Assembly: GCF_014192335.1 (NCBI RefSeq)
Contig: NZ_JACHXU010000002.1
Location: forward strand, 203,347 to 267,346
Reading direction: 5' to 3'
Length of the DNA stretch: 64,000 nucleotides
From: Aporhodopirellula rubra
Lineage (GTDB): Bacteria > Planctomycetota > Planctomycetia > Pirellulales > Pirellulaceae
A program made the translations under genes and the position numbers. Positions within the stretch are counted from its first letter, which is position 1, and each line of letters starts with the position of its first letter. This document shows positions 1 through 8,555 of the stretch, piece after piece. Below the pieces are notes generated by a model. It made no database searches and had not been told where the DNA came from. It worked only from the letters and a program-made list of their open reading frames with translations.

Positions 1-703
1 ATGTAACCGACGGAGGCCTCTCAGTTGGTTGGGCATGAATGCTGGCCGAGAGGCCTCGGTCAGCTACACCTGCTGCGATCGCTCCGAGAACGGCGCCGGA
101 GAGGTGGGATTCGACCAGCGGTTGGAATCCTTCGGCGTTGACGAAGAGGATTTCTCCGGTGGTGAATTCGTAGGCGAGTTTTGCGAGGAGCAAAATTCCG
201 GCGGCGGTCCAGAAGCACGTGAACGTGCGGTCTCGGTCTGCGAGAGATTGGCGGATTTGGATGGCGAGGAACCAAACAAACAATCCCGTGTCGATGCCGC
301 TCAGGCCTCGATAGGTCGTGACGTCTTGGCACATGAAAAGGATGGTCGCGGAGATACCGAGTGCCATCATGATCAACGCGACGGGAAAGAACCGAGGATT
401 TTTTCGTTCGCATGCGGCACCCAAGACCGCGAACATCAGCACGTCCCAAAACAAGTGGCCGCCTCCGAAGTGGGTGAGGTGACCAGACAGAAGACGCCAC
501 CATTGTCCGGAGGAAACGGCGGCGAAGTCGAGTTGCAACCCAGCGGTTAGGCTGGGGAAGGCGTACGCTGCGATGGCGATGACTGACATCAGCAGCGTCA
601 CCGGAATCTGTCGGAGCCAGACGCTTCCCTGACGGCACAACGATGGGATCGATGTGCCGTTGGTCTTGGGAAGCGTTGCGATCAGTGATTCACTGGCACT
701 CAT
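1..703 (-). CDS. Rhombosortase-like rhomboid protease, partial at window edge
   Basis: Reading the minus strand from an ATG at 703 gives 234 open codons running off the window. The product is a multi-spanning membrane protein of the rhomboid family. Visible motifs are a His-rich membrane entry segment (about residues 75-87), G-L-S-G at 133-136 with the probable nucleophile Ser135, and a late-helix His200 in a S-H-L-S-G context. This compact form resembles rhombosortase, the intramembrane protease that processes proteins with GlyGly-CTERM tails. The start overlaps the stop of the upstream VIT/vWA gene (ATGA), so the two are translationally coupled. That neighbour has a Gly-rich, hydrophobic, basic C-terminus of the expected substrate type. 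Longer open frames in this stretch are arginine-rich shadows. The C-terminus beyond residue 234 is not visible. Confidence 0.82.
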   Translation of the reverse strand, partial: MSASESLIATLPKTNGTSIPSLCRQGSVWLRQIPVTLLMSVIAIAAYAFPSLTAGLQLDFAAVSSGQWWRLLSGHLTHFGGGHLFWDVLMFAVLGAACERKNPRFFPVALIMMALGISATILFMCQDVTTYRGLSGIDTGLFVWFLAIQIRQSLADRDRTFTCFWTAAGILLLAKLAYEFTTGEILFVNAEGFQPLVESHLSGAVLGAIAAGVADRGLSASIHAQPTERPPSVT

Positions 704-2994
704 CGGACCACATCCTGATGGTTGCTTCGCGACTTGCGTCGACGCATCATCGCGGCCGCCGCACCGCCGAGGGAAACAATCCCGGTGATCGGGCCAATCG
801 GTCCGCCACCTCCTCCTCCGCCGCCCCCGTAGTTGCCGCCGCTCGATCGTGGTGCCGGTGAGGGTGCTGAGGCCGGTGCTGGTGTTGAGACAGTTGCCGG
901 TGCAGAGGCGGCTGGCACAGCGGGTGTTGAGTGCGTGGATGCATGATGTCGAGGTGCTGGCTTCGCAGCGGCGACCGATCGGCCGGCTGATTTTTGGGTC
1001 ATGCCTTCAGGTGTCATGACTGGTACGGCTTCGGTGACCAATCGTCCTTGCGGTGGTTCGGAAAGTTCTGTTTCCACCGCGATGAACGACGTGTACTGAG
1101 TCATCAGTTGATGCTTCAGTCCCAACTCGGTGATTTCGGCGCGACCCGCGGGGGTTTCAGCTCCCACGTCACGGTTCCAAATTTGCCGAATTCGCTGGCG
1201 AGCCCAGACCGGACCGATCGAGTCATGCTCGGCTTCTTGTTCGGGAAGTTCGAGCTCCATTCCCATCTGAACAGGTTGTCCTGAGACGTTGCCCTTCAGC
1301 GTGATCGTGCCGGTTGCTGGTGTGTCGTAGCGGCCCAGGACGATGAGAGGTTTCCCCGCGTACAGATCGGGAAGCCGCGAGGGCACTTGGTCTTTCACTG
1401 CCAGTCCTCCCCAATCGATTTGCAAGTCGGTCATGTAGGGTTGGCTGGTCAGTTCATGGAACCGGCGAGCGATCTCCGGTGTGTTGTCTTGGTTGGTGAC
1501 TTGCATTGAAAACCCGCGTCCCATCTCGGCCGCACGGCTGATCAAGTAGCCATTGGGTGCGGCTCCGAATGCGATGGGGAACACGCGAGCGTCTTGGAAC
1601 TCAGGCTGTCGCAGGTAGCGAAGGATCGAGTGGTCATTGCCCACAAGTGCATCGGTCATCAGGACCATGTAGCGTGGGCGTGCGGATTCATCGGCCTCGC
1701 CGCCGAGTGCCAACTTGAGCGCGGGCAACAGGTTGGTTCCACCGCTCGCACGCAGGCCGCGAACAAATTGTTTGGCGGATTGGATGTTCGCGTCGGTTGC
1801 CGCGATTGCATTTGGCCGGAACGCGTTCGATCGATTGTTGAAGGCGACGACTCGGAATTCGTCGTTGGGGTTCAAGTGATCGAGCACATGGTCCGCGAAC
1901 AAACGCAGTTGGCTGATCGCGGGCCCGTTCATCGATCCACTGGTGTCCAACACCAAAATCACTTCGCGAGGTGTGATTTCAGTTGGCTCGATCGACCACT
2001 TGGGTTGCAACGCCAACATCACGTAACCATCTTCTGCGTCGGATTCGCGATGGGTTAGTGAAGCCAGAGTGCTGTCATCACCAGCCAAGCGATATTCGAC
2101 GATGAAGTCTTTGTCTGCGATGGTGGATTGATTCTTCAGCGTGACAGCGGCGTGGATTTCCGAGGTTTGTTGAATGTCCAGCTCATGAGTGACCGGCACG
2201 ATTTGCTGGATCGGCATCGCGGCATCGATCTTGACTGACACGAAAACGTCGTTGCCGTTTCGCATGCCTTCGGGAAGAGAGTCGGGCGTGATTCGCGACG
2301 CGTCGGGGACTTGGTCGGTGTCGGCCGCCCAACCGCGTCCCACGTTGGGACGAGTGACCGGAGTTCCTGGGATGTATCGCGGGCCAACAACCATGGGGAA
2401 ACGGAAGACGTAGCGATCTTCGTCGATCTCCAGCGGGTGCACGTATTCAATGTGGACGGTCACTTCGCTGTTCGCTGGGATGTTGGCGACGGATTGAGAG
2501 AACACATTGGCTCGCTCTTGTTCCAACAGTGCTGCCTTGCGACCCTCGTCGCGAGCTTGCTCGTATTCTTGGCGGGCTTCTTCTTTGCGTTTGACTTCGC
2601 CGATGATCACTCGTTCGCCGATTTGAAACGAGTAAGCGTCGACGGCACAGTTCTCAGGCAGCGGGAACACGTACAACGCTTCCAGCCGTTCAGGATGTGG
2701 GTTCTGGAACACCTGAGAAACGCGAACTCGGGCGAGAACTCCAGAGATTTCAGCTTCCACCCGAGTCTCTTTCAGCGTGAAGCTTGGGTTGGGCGCCGGC
2801 AGTTTGGCTTTAAGTTGTTCGAAATCATTTTCCTCGACTCGCATCTGCCCCTGCGTGACGGGAACCCCGCCGAGCACGGTGTAGCCAGCCTGTGCGACGG
2901 CACAGAAAAGGAAGGCGGAGGCCAGAACGACGACGGGCGCGATCAAAGGCAATCGTGTCGATTGCATCTGATAACCGAGGGATTGAGCGTTCAC
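700..2994 (-). CDS. VIT and vWA domain secreted protein with Gly-rich C-terminal sorting tail
   Basis: 764 aa. An N-terminal hydrophobic segment ending near A-Q-A looks like a signal peptide. A VIT (vault/inter-alpha-trypsin) domain covers roughly residues 50-180 and a von Willebrand A domain starts near residue 345 with the metal-site motif D-T-S-G-S-M. A Pro/Ala-rich linker follows, then a run of glycines, a short hydrophobic stretch and the basic R-R-R-K cluster. Gly-Gly, hydrophobic, basic is the layout of GlyGly-CTERM tails cleaved by rhombosortase, whose likely gene overlaps this stop codon. VIT/vWA proteins are surface or periplasmic and bind metal and protein partners; the ligand here is unknown. 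An internal Met at residue 10 is an alternative start. Confidence 0.85.
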   Translation of the reverse strand: MNAQSLGYQMQSTRLPLIAPVVVLASAFLFCAVAQAGYTVLGGVPVTQGQMRVEENDFEQLKAKLPAPNPSFTLKETRVEAEISGVLARVRVSQVFQNPHPERLEALYVFPLPENCAVDAYSFQIGERVIIGEVKRKEEARQEYEQARDEGRKAALLEQERANVFSQSVANIPANSEVTVHIEYVHPLEIDEDRYVFRFPMVVGPRYIPGTPVTRPNVGRGWAADTDQVPDASRITPDSLPEGMRNGNDVFVSVKIDAAMPIQQIVPVTHELDIQQTSEIHAAVTLKNQSTIADKDFIVEYRLAGDDSTLASLTHRESDAEDGYVMLALQPKWSIEPTEITPREVILVLDTSGSMNGPAISQLRLFADHVLDHLNPNDEFRVVAFNNRSNAFRPNAIAATDANIQSAKQFVRGLRASGGTNLLPALKLALGGEADESARPRYMVLMTDALVGNDHSILRYLRQPEFQDARVFPIAFGAAPNGYLISRAAEMGRGFSMQVTNQDNTPEIARRFHELTSQPYMTDLQIDWGGLAVKDQVPSRLPDLYAGKPLIVLGRYDTPATGTITLKGNVSGQPVQMGMELELPEQEAEHDSIGPVWARQRIRQIWNRDVGAETPAGRAEITELGLKHQLMTQYTSFIAVETELSEPPQGRLVTEAVPVMTPEGMTQKSAGRSVAAAKPAPRHHASTHSTPAVPAASAPATVSTPAPASAPSPAPRSSGGNYGGGGGGGGGPIGPITGIVSLGGAAAAMMRRRKSRSNHQDVVR

Positions 2995-3230
2995 GAGAAG
3001 AGGTACTCCAGGATCGAGAATCGAAGTGACTCCCTAGAAAGATCCCGTTGTGGCGTTGGTGATGCGCGAAATCGTGAAACTTTCCTTTTCGGACTTTTGC
3101 CCGCTCGCACGCAATCACCTACGCCGCGTTTTCTCCATTCGGCGAGCATTCCGCCAACAAGGACGCAAAAGCTCACGCCGTTGGATCTCGCGTTTTTCCA
3201 CGATTGGATCAACCCGCCAAGATCGATGCC

Positions 3231-5000
3231 TCAGCGGATTTGTGCATTCTCGATTTCGTCGAGTGCGACATACGCGGAGGAGATGCTTTCCCCCGAGACC
3301 TTCGTTCTCCACGACTCAGCGGACGCGTTGCCAGACCTCAGGGCTCGCCAATACAACCAGACCGAGACCGCAAATCCGATACTTCCGACCACCAACGAGA
3401 CGATCAACGAGCGTGGATGCAGCACTTCGTCGAAACCGATCGCAACGACGACGGGGATCCACATCAACCACCAAATGAAACCGATAAGGACCCCCGCACG
3501 AAGATAGCCCGCCCGCACGCTGTCGAGCTTGCCGCGAATCTCTTCAACAGACTTCGAGTAGTCCATCCTTTTTATTCGAGTGCAGACCAATAACGCTTGA
3601 GCGATCACGAGGACTCCGTACATATGCAGAATGCCACCGCTGACAACGCGATGCGGAACCGTTGTATTGCGTGCCCAACACTGCGCCCCCAACACGATCA
3701 ATGCAATGCCAACGATCACCTGCAACAACTGCCATCGGAAAAGCGGACGCAGTGATCCTTCCACGCGATCCATCAATTGACGACGGGTCAGTAACAAACG
3801 CCCCGCCAATTCCTGTTGCTCCCGACTCGCCGATGAGTCATGCGTTTTCGCGAAGTCGGAACTCGGCCCACTATCGACCGTGGGTGCCAACGCCGGATCA
3901 AGCGTCGATGTGATCGATTGCACGTCCGACTTAATTTGACTGGCCCGTTGGTAGCGTCGCTGGGGCTCTTTCTCGAGCGTCCGCAGAACGACTTCATCGA
4001 GTCTCACATCGATCTCGACCTTCTTTGACGGTGCCGCAAAACGTCCAATCGGAAGTTCGCCGGTCAGCATCTCGTAGAAAACAACACCCAGCGAATAGAT
4101 GTCCGCGCGATGGTCGACACCGTGAGACCCCTCCATCTGTTCTGGAGCCATGTAGCGGGGCGTCCCCATGACTTGGTGGGTTCCCGTGAGCGTCTCCTGT
4201 TGAGTGTCGTTACCGAGTATTCGAGAGAGTCCGAAGTCAGCGATCTTTACCGAACCATCCTTCGCGATCAGGATGTTTTCCGGCTTGATATCTCGATGGA
4301 CAATGCCTTTGTCGTGTGCGTACTGCAACGCGTCACATAGGTGCGGGACGATGGCGAGTGCATGCTCGGGATCAAGTTCGCCCGCTTTCACAACCTCTCG
4401 CAACGTTGAACCGTCAACGAACTCCATCAGGAAGTAATACGTGTCGTCGACGTTTCCGAATTCATAGACCGGAACGATGTTGGGATGGCTCAACTTCGCG
4501 AGCGTCCGGGCTTCTCGCGTAAAACGCAGTGCGAACTTGACGTCATGCCCAAACTCTTCGGGAAGAATTTTCAGTGCAACGAAACGGTCGAGCCCCGGTT
4601 GGCGAGCCTTGTAAACGGCGCCCATTCCGCCCGCACCAATAAGTTCGATAACCTCGAGCGTTGGAAAAATTTCAGCGAGGCGGCCTACGGTTGGCGTCTC
4701 AAATACGCCAGTCCGTTTATCGTCTTCGTCCAGCGCGTCGTTGATCACATCGCAATTGCCTGGGAATCGCTCGAGGTAATGCTGCTTTGTCGGCGTTTGC
4801 CCACGACGTCTTCGATAGTCGACATCGAGCACAATCAATTCTGCTAATAAAACGTCTCGCTCGGCCGCAGGGACACCTTCGGAGACAAACGACTCGATCG
4901 TCGGTGGATCACCGGCCCGCCACTTTCGTTCAAATTCGGCGCAAAGATCATCAATGCGTTCGAGGGCTGCGATCGGTAGTTTATTCTGACGGATGCTCAT
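3231..5000 (-). CDS. Membrane-anchored Ser/Thr protein kinase
   Basis: 589 aa. The Hanks-type kinase domain spans about residues 115-370: glycine loop G-A-G-G-M-G at 122-127, catalytic lysine near 144, H-R-D-I-K-P-E-N at 235-242 and D-F-G at 255-257, so it should be active. The N-terminal 100 residues resemble the leader found in planctomycete kinases encoded next to ECF sigma factors. The C-terminal part has several hydrophobic segments, so the protein is probably membrane-bound with a cytoplasmic kinase. The start overlaps the end of the sigma factor gene by 20 nt on the same strand, which indicates one operon and a shared signalling role. Substrates cannot be read from the sequence. Confidence 0.93.
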   Translation of the reverse strand: MSIRQNKLPIAALERIDDLCAEFERKWRAGDPPTIESFVSEGVPAAERDVLLAELIVLDVDYRRRRGQTPTKQHYLERFPGNCDVINDALDEDDKRTGVFETPTVGRLAEIFPTLEVIELIGAGGMGAVYKARQPGLDRFVALKILPEEFGHDVKFALRFTREARTLAKLSHPNIVPVYEFGNVDDTYYFLMEFVDGSTLREVVKAGELDPEHALAIVPHLCDALQYAHDKGIVHRDIKPENILIAKDGSVKIADFGLSRILGNDTQQETLTGTHQVMGTPRYMAPEQMEGSHGVDHRADIYSLGVVFYEMLTGELPIGRFAAPSKKVEIDVRLDEVVLRTLEKEPQRRYQRASQIKSDVQSITSTLDPALAPTVDSGPSSDFAKTHDSSASREQQELAGRLLLTRRQLMDRVEGSLRPLFRWQLLQVIVGIALIVLGAQCWARNTTVPHRVVSGGILHMYGVLVIAQALLVCTRIKRMDYSKSVEEIRGKLDSVRAGYLRAGVLIGFIWWLMWIPVVVAIGFDEVLHPRSLIVSLVVGSIGFAVSVWLYWRALRSGNASAESWRTKVSGESISSAYVALDEIENAQIR

Positions 5001-5598
5001 GGGGGTCGACCAATTCCTGCTGACATTTTTCTCGAATCAGGTTCAGACGACGTTCGATCGTCCGTTCCGAGCATCCCAAACGCTTTGCGATTTCCGCGTT
5101 GGTATACCCTTCTAACTTGGCTACCGCTAAATCCTGGAGCGGCCCGACACCCAAATGAGAAAAAAGCTGTTCTACCGATTCCTCCATCATCAGGACCATT
5201 TCGACCGAGGGCTCGTCGCCAATGGCTTCCATGAATGCTCGATCGTCACCGCCGTCGTCCAATGAATGCAGCCTCACGTTGCCACCGCGTCGCTGCCGCC
5301 GATCGTGCCGATGCTTGTCCACAACTTTCCGAGCCGCCATCCGCAACAACAGCTTCCAAAGATCGTCTCGGTCCGACAAGTCGGGGAACCGCCCGTTTTC
5401 GGCCGCCGCATAGAAGCTATCAAAGACACTCAGGACAATATCTTCCTCATCCGAGATCGCACGGTTCTGACCACGCAAACGGCCGCGAACGAGGCGGACT
5501 AGACGATCGAAATAATGTTGCCAAATGCGATTCGCGGCCACCGAATCGCCGGCCTTCACCAAATCGATCCAGTGGCTGACATTCGTGCTTTTGGACAT
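4981..5598 (-). CDS. ECF-type RNA polymerase sigma factor
   Basis: 205 aa, usual length for the family. Region 2 features lie in the N-terminal half (a D-E-E-D-I-V-L stretch and W-K-L-L-L-R-M-A-A-R-K). A region 4 helix-turn-helix is near the C-terminus (Y-T-N-A-E-I-A-K-R-L-G-C-S-E-R-T-I-E-R). It belongs to the planctomycete-expanded ECF group that commonly sits in front of Ser/Thr kinase genes, and here it precedes and overlaps such a kinase. No anti-sigma factor is present, which suggests control by phosphorylation, an inference from context only. Confidence 0.92.
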   Translation of the reverse strand: MSKSTNVSHWIDLVKAGDSVAANRIWQHYFDRLVRLVRGRLRGQNRAISDEEDIVLSVFDSFYAAAENGRFPDLSDRDDLWKLLLRMAARKVVDKHRHDRRQRRGGNVRLHSLDDGGDDRAFMEAIGDEPSVEMVLMMEESVEQLFSHLGVGPLQDLAVAKLEGYTNAEIAKRLGCSERTIERRLNLIREKCQQELVDPHEHPSE

Positions 5599-5827
5599 AC
5601 GAGCAAGCCGGCAGAGGCATTCAGAACGGGCGTGGAGTCATCGGAACGTAAAACCCCAATAGTAGCATAACCTTCCTCGACGTCGGACTCCGATGACATC
5701 GGGCAAGATCGCGGCATCGAAATAGCAGCCTCCCAACGGGCATGCGGCTTCTTGCCTGCCATCTACCCTACCACGGTGAACGATCCGACCTCCGAACCGT
5801 CGCCGACATTTTTCGTCAGGTAGTCAG

Positions 5828-6439
5828 ATGATGCGCAAACGAATGATTTATCTTTTGAGTATCGCGGTCTTGGTCGTGATCGGTGTGTTCGCCTGGAACA
5901 AAACGACTCGAGCCGGTTACGAATCCGCCGAATACAAGATCATCGAGTCCGACGGAAACTTTGAAATCCGCGAATACCCTGATCTGATGTTGGTCGCAAC
6001 GACCACTCAAATTGACGCTCAGGGTCGCGATGGCAGTTTCATGAAACTGTTCCGTTACATTTCGGGGGCGAACGAGTCCGACCAGAAGATTTCGATGACA
6101 ACGCCGGTCTTCATGGAAAACGACAAAGCGGATTCGGAAGTTCAAATGGGATTTGTGATGCCAAAGGAAGTTGCCGTGGAAGGTGTCCCATCACCCACCG
6201 GTCCTGACGTCGATGTCCGCAAACGGGCCGGCGGGCGTTTCGCGGTACTGCGATTCTCCGGCCGACTTAATGCCAAACTCGCCAAAGAGTCGGAAGCAAA
6301 ACTGCGTGCCTGGATGGAAGCAAAAGGCCTTACCGCCGACGACTCGCCTGAATCGAGTGGAGTCGAATCGGCCGCCTATGATCCCCCCTTCACGCCCGGC
6401 CCACTGCGTCGCAACGAAGTTCTAATCCGGTTGAAATGA
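5828..6439 (+). CDS. SOUL family heme-binding-like protein, copy 1
   Basis: 203 aa. The N-terminus has one hydrophobic segment (residues 6-22), so it is secreted or membrane-tethered. The rest is a SOUL domain (heme-binding protein family), recognised from the conserved E-I-R-E-Y-P opening, the M-T-T-P-V-F motif and the late F-T-P-G-P-L-R-R-N-E-V motif. The role of bacterial SOUL proteins is unsettled. It stands alone. A near-identical copy of the same length lies at 29363-29974, so the gene has been duplicated. The start chosen is the first of two consecutive Met codons, as in the second copy. Confidence 0.9.
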   Translation: MMRKRMIYLLSIAVLVVIGVFAWNKTTRAGYESAEYKIIESDGNFEIREYPDLMLVATTTQIDAQGRDGSFMKLFRYISGANESDQKISMTTPVFMENDKADSEVQMGFVMPKEVAVEGVPSPTGPDVDVRKRAGGRFAVLRFSGRLNAKLAKESEAKLRAWMEAKGLTADDSPESSGVESAAYDPPFTPGPLRRNEVLIRLK

Positions 6440-6850
6440 CCAACGAGCGACCGATTCTCATCGTCCCGGCGTTCACTGAGTCGTCATCGCCAGGGGCTGT
6501 AACTCACTTATCAGGGGCTGAGTGACAACCAAACTTCTCGGGCTTCGGTTCATTGCAGCGTTAACGAAACAGAGACGCAAACTCCGACGCTTCCGTCGAA
6601 AAACAGCGTCGTCCAGCGAGTACGCTTTGAAAACCAAGTACGCACTGAAAACGATACCGAACGTAGAACCTCTCTCGAGGTGACGTACCGTTCACCGTAG
6701 CTGGATTTGCAAACCGCTATCGTCCGATGGGATCCGGACCGACATGCTCTATCAAAGCATGCTCGCGGGGATGCAACGCCCATCGGCAAATCGCGGCAGA
6801 GTATAATCGTGCGTCCTCACCCCACCTCGTTCCCCACCGAAGATTCGCAA
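6440..6850 (+). other. Intergenic stretch without recognised gene
   Basis: Between the SOUL gene and the acetylesterase. An in-frame upstream extension of the acetylesterase (from 6707) crosses it, but that extension is basic, lacks family features and precedes a clean signal peptide. I therefore treat it as untranslated leader. A short direct repeat of caggggctg occurs near 6491 and 6513. Nothing else was recognised. Confidence 0.55.
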
Positions 6851-7603
6851 ATGCTTTGCTCCGTAAAAACGACGCTTTTGGCCGCCTGCTGTTTGTTTTC
6901 CTTTGCAGCCACCTGCGTCGCTGATACACACCTATTCATTCTTTCAGGCCAATCGAATATGCAAGGTTTGAAAGAGGCTCGCGAAAACTCATTCCTGCCA
7001 GAACTCGGCAAGCTCCTGCCTGACGCGGACATTCAACACATCAAGGTCGTAATGGGTGGCAGGCCGATTCGAATGTGGGTGGCCCAATGGGACACGATCG
7101 CGGAAAAGCACGGGCTCCGGCCGATGAACCAGAAGCCGACGTTTTATCCCCAAATCATTGACGCCTATAACGAGAAATTCCCAGGTGAAGAGAAGCCCGA
7201 CACGGTCACGTTTCTCTGGATGCAAGGCGAGAAAGACGCGAAGACGAATCTCGACGCGGCTTATGAAGAGAGCTTAATGCAATTGATCGCCAATCTTCGC
7301 CGCGACCTTGACGCACCTGAAATGAACGTCGTCATCGGTCGCATCAGTGACCATTCTCCCGGTGAAAAGACGCAATCAGGATGGGATCACGTGCGGCAAA
7401 TCCATGTGAATGTCGCTCAGTCCGATCCTCATGGCGCGTGGGTCGATACCGACGACTGCAACAACAAAACGAAGAACGGCAAGCCAAACAACGACCTGCA
7501 CTACACCGCCGAAGGCTACGACCTATTCGGCCGCCGGCTCGCCCGCCAAGCTGTCCGTCTCATCAAGGGCGAAGAGCCAGCCGAAAACGGACGCCCCAAG
7601 TAG
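6851..7603 (+). CDS. Secreted SASA-type carbohydrate acetylesterase (SGNH hydrolase)
   Basis: 250 aa from the chosen ATG, which opens a typical signal peptide ending near C-V-A-D. The mature protein begins almost at once with the SGNH block I motif G-Q-S-N-M-Q-G carrying the nucleophile Ser. W-M-Q-G-E-K-D-A follows mid-protein, and a C-terminal D-L-H-Y-T carries the catalytic Asp/His pair. This is the sialate O-acetylesterase-like family (SASA domain) abundant in planctomycetes, where such enzymes are thought to remove acetyl groups from polysaccharides. Exported, single gene, followed by a strong terminator. A longer reading from 6707 is less likely. Confidence 0.88.
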   Translation: MLCSVKTTLLAACCLFSFAATCVADTHLFILSGQSNMQGLKEARENSFLPELGKLLPDADIQHIKVVMGGRPIRMWVAQWDTIAEKHGLRPMNQKPTFYPQIIDAYNEKFPGEEKPDTVTFLWMQGEKDAKTNLDAAYEESLMQLIANLRRDLDAPEMNVVIGRISDHSPGEKTQSGWDHVRQIHVNVAQSDPHGAWVDTDDCNNKTKNGKPNNDLHYTAEGYDLFGRRLARQAVRLIKGEEPAENGRPK

Positions 7604-7659
7604 ATCGCAAATCACGTCATGTGAGGTTGCCGTCTCGTACGTGACACTGATCCTCAGGC

Positions 7660-7695
7660 GACCGCGGCCTCGACGGGGCCGCGGTCGAATATTTT
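7660..7695 (+). terminator. Rho-independent terminator after acetylesterase gene
   Basis: A perfect GC-rich 10-bp hairpin (gaccgcggcc with ggccgcggtc, 7-nt loop) is followed by gaatatttt, 57 nt after the stop codon. Confidence 0.8.
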
Positions 7696-7781
7696 CTTAA
7701 CGCGACGCTCTCATTGCTCACGCAAATCGAATTCCCTAGTGACAAAACTAATTCGGCGACTCACCGAGTTTTCGATTTGCA

Positions 7782-8387
7782 CTAAAAGCCGTTCTCAACG
7801 ACGACTTCCTCGAGCGGCAGTTGGCCGGGTTTAGGCCATGCGTCTTTCGTGCCTTTGCCGATCGCGACCATGGGGCCCATGACGTGGTCGTCGGGAAGGT
7901 TGATCAATTTCGCGACCTCTTCGATGTCGAATCCGATCATTGGGCAAGATTGGTACCCCATGCCTTGGGCCGCCAACATCATGGTCTGCATCGCCAATCC
8001 GATCGAGCGTTGAGCCTCGTCTCGCTGCAACCACTCGCGGCCTTCGTGGAAGGGGCCCATCCAGTTGACCAACATTTCCGCGACTTCCTTGGGCGCGTTC
8101 GCAAAGTAGCGTGACGGCTCTTTCTGCCACGCTTTCATATCGGCCGTAAACAGAACCAGCAGCGAAGCGTCCGTCATCTGAGCTTGATCGTTGCCGAAGT
8201 CCTTGCGGATCTTCGCTCGCAACTCAGGATCGCGCAGGATAACGAACCGCCAATGCTGGATGTTAAAACTGGTCGGCGCCTGGATAGTGGTTTCGAGCAG
8301 TTCTTTTTCCTCCGCAGCCGTCATTTTGTGATCGGCGTCAAAGTGCTTCACGGCACGACGGTTGTAGATAGCGTCTTTAACTTCCAT
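7782..8387 (-). CDS. Nitroreductase family oxidoreductase
   Basis: 201 aa, normal length for FMN-dependent nitroreductases. Family features are the N-terminal R-R-A-V-K-H-F, the A-P-T-S-F-N-I-Q-H-W-R-F flavin-binding segment, and the L-A-A-Q-G-M-G-Y-Q-S-C-P-M-I-G-F segment in the C-terminal half. It should reduce nitroaromatics or quinones using NAD(P)H in the cytoplasm. The true substrate is not predictable. It is a single gene facing the acetylesterase, separated from it by the terminator. Confidence 0.92.
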   Translation of the reverse strand: MEVKDAIYNRRAVKHFDADHKMTAAEEKELLETTIQAPTSFNIQHWRFVILRDPELRAKIRKDFGNDQAQMTDASLLVLFTADMKAWQKEPSRYFANAPKEVAEMLVNWMGPFHEGREWLQRDEAQRSIGLAMQTMMLAAQGMGYQSCPMIGFDIEEVAKLINLPDDHVMGPMVAIGKGTKDAWPKPGQLPLEEVVVENGF

Positions 8388-8555
8388 TTTTAATGTCTCG
8401 AAAATGAGTGAGAGAAGTTGGAGATCCGGAAAGTGTTCTTCTATCGCAGCAAGCCGCCCCCGAAGTGACAGACCTTTTCAAACCAAAGCGTCAATCCATC
8501 CATTTCGCCCCGTCAATGTTCTAAAGCACGGGGCAAAACGAATTCACCGCATCGG

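Noticed and set aside
29-638. Open frames on both strands at the left edge
   Set aside because: They shadow the rhomboid-like gene, which is read in another minus-strand frame open to the window edge and has clear family motifs.
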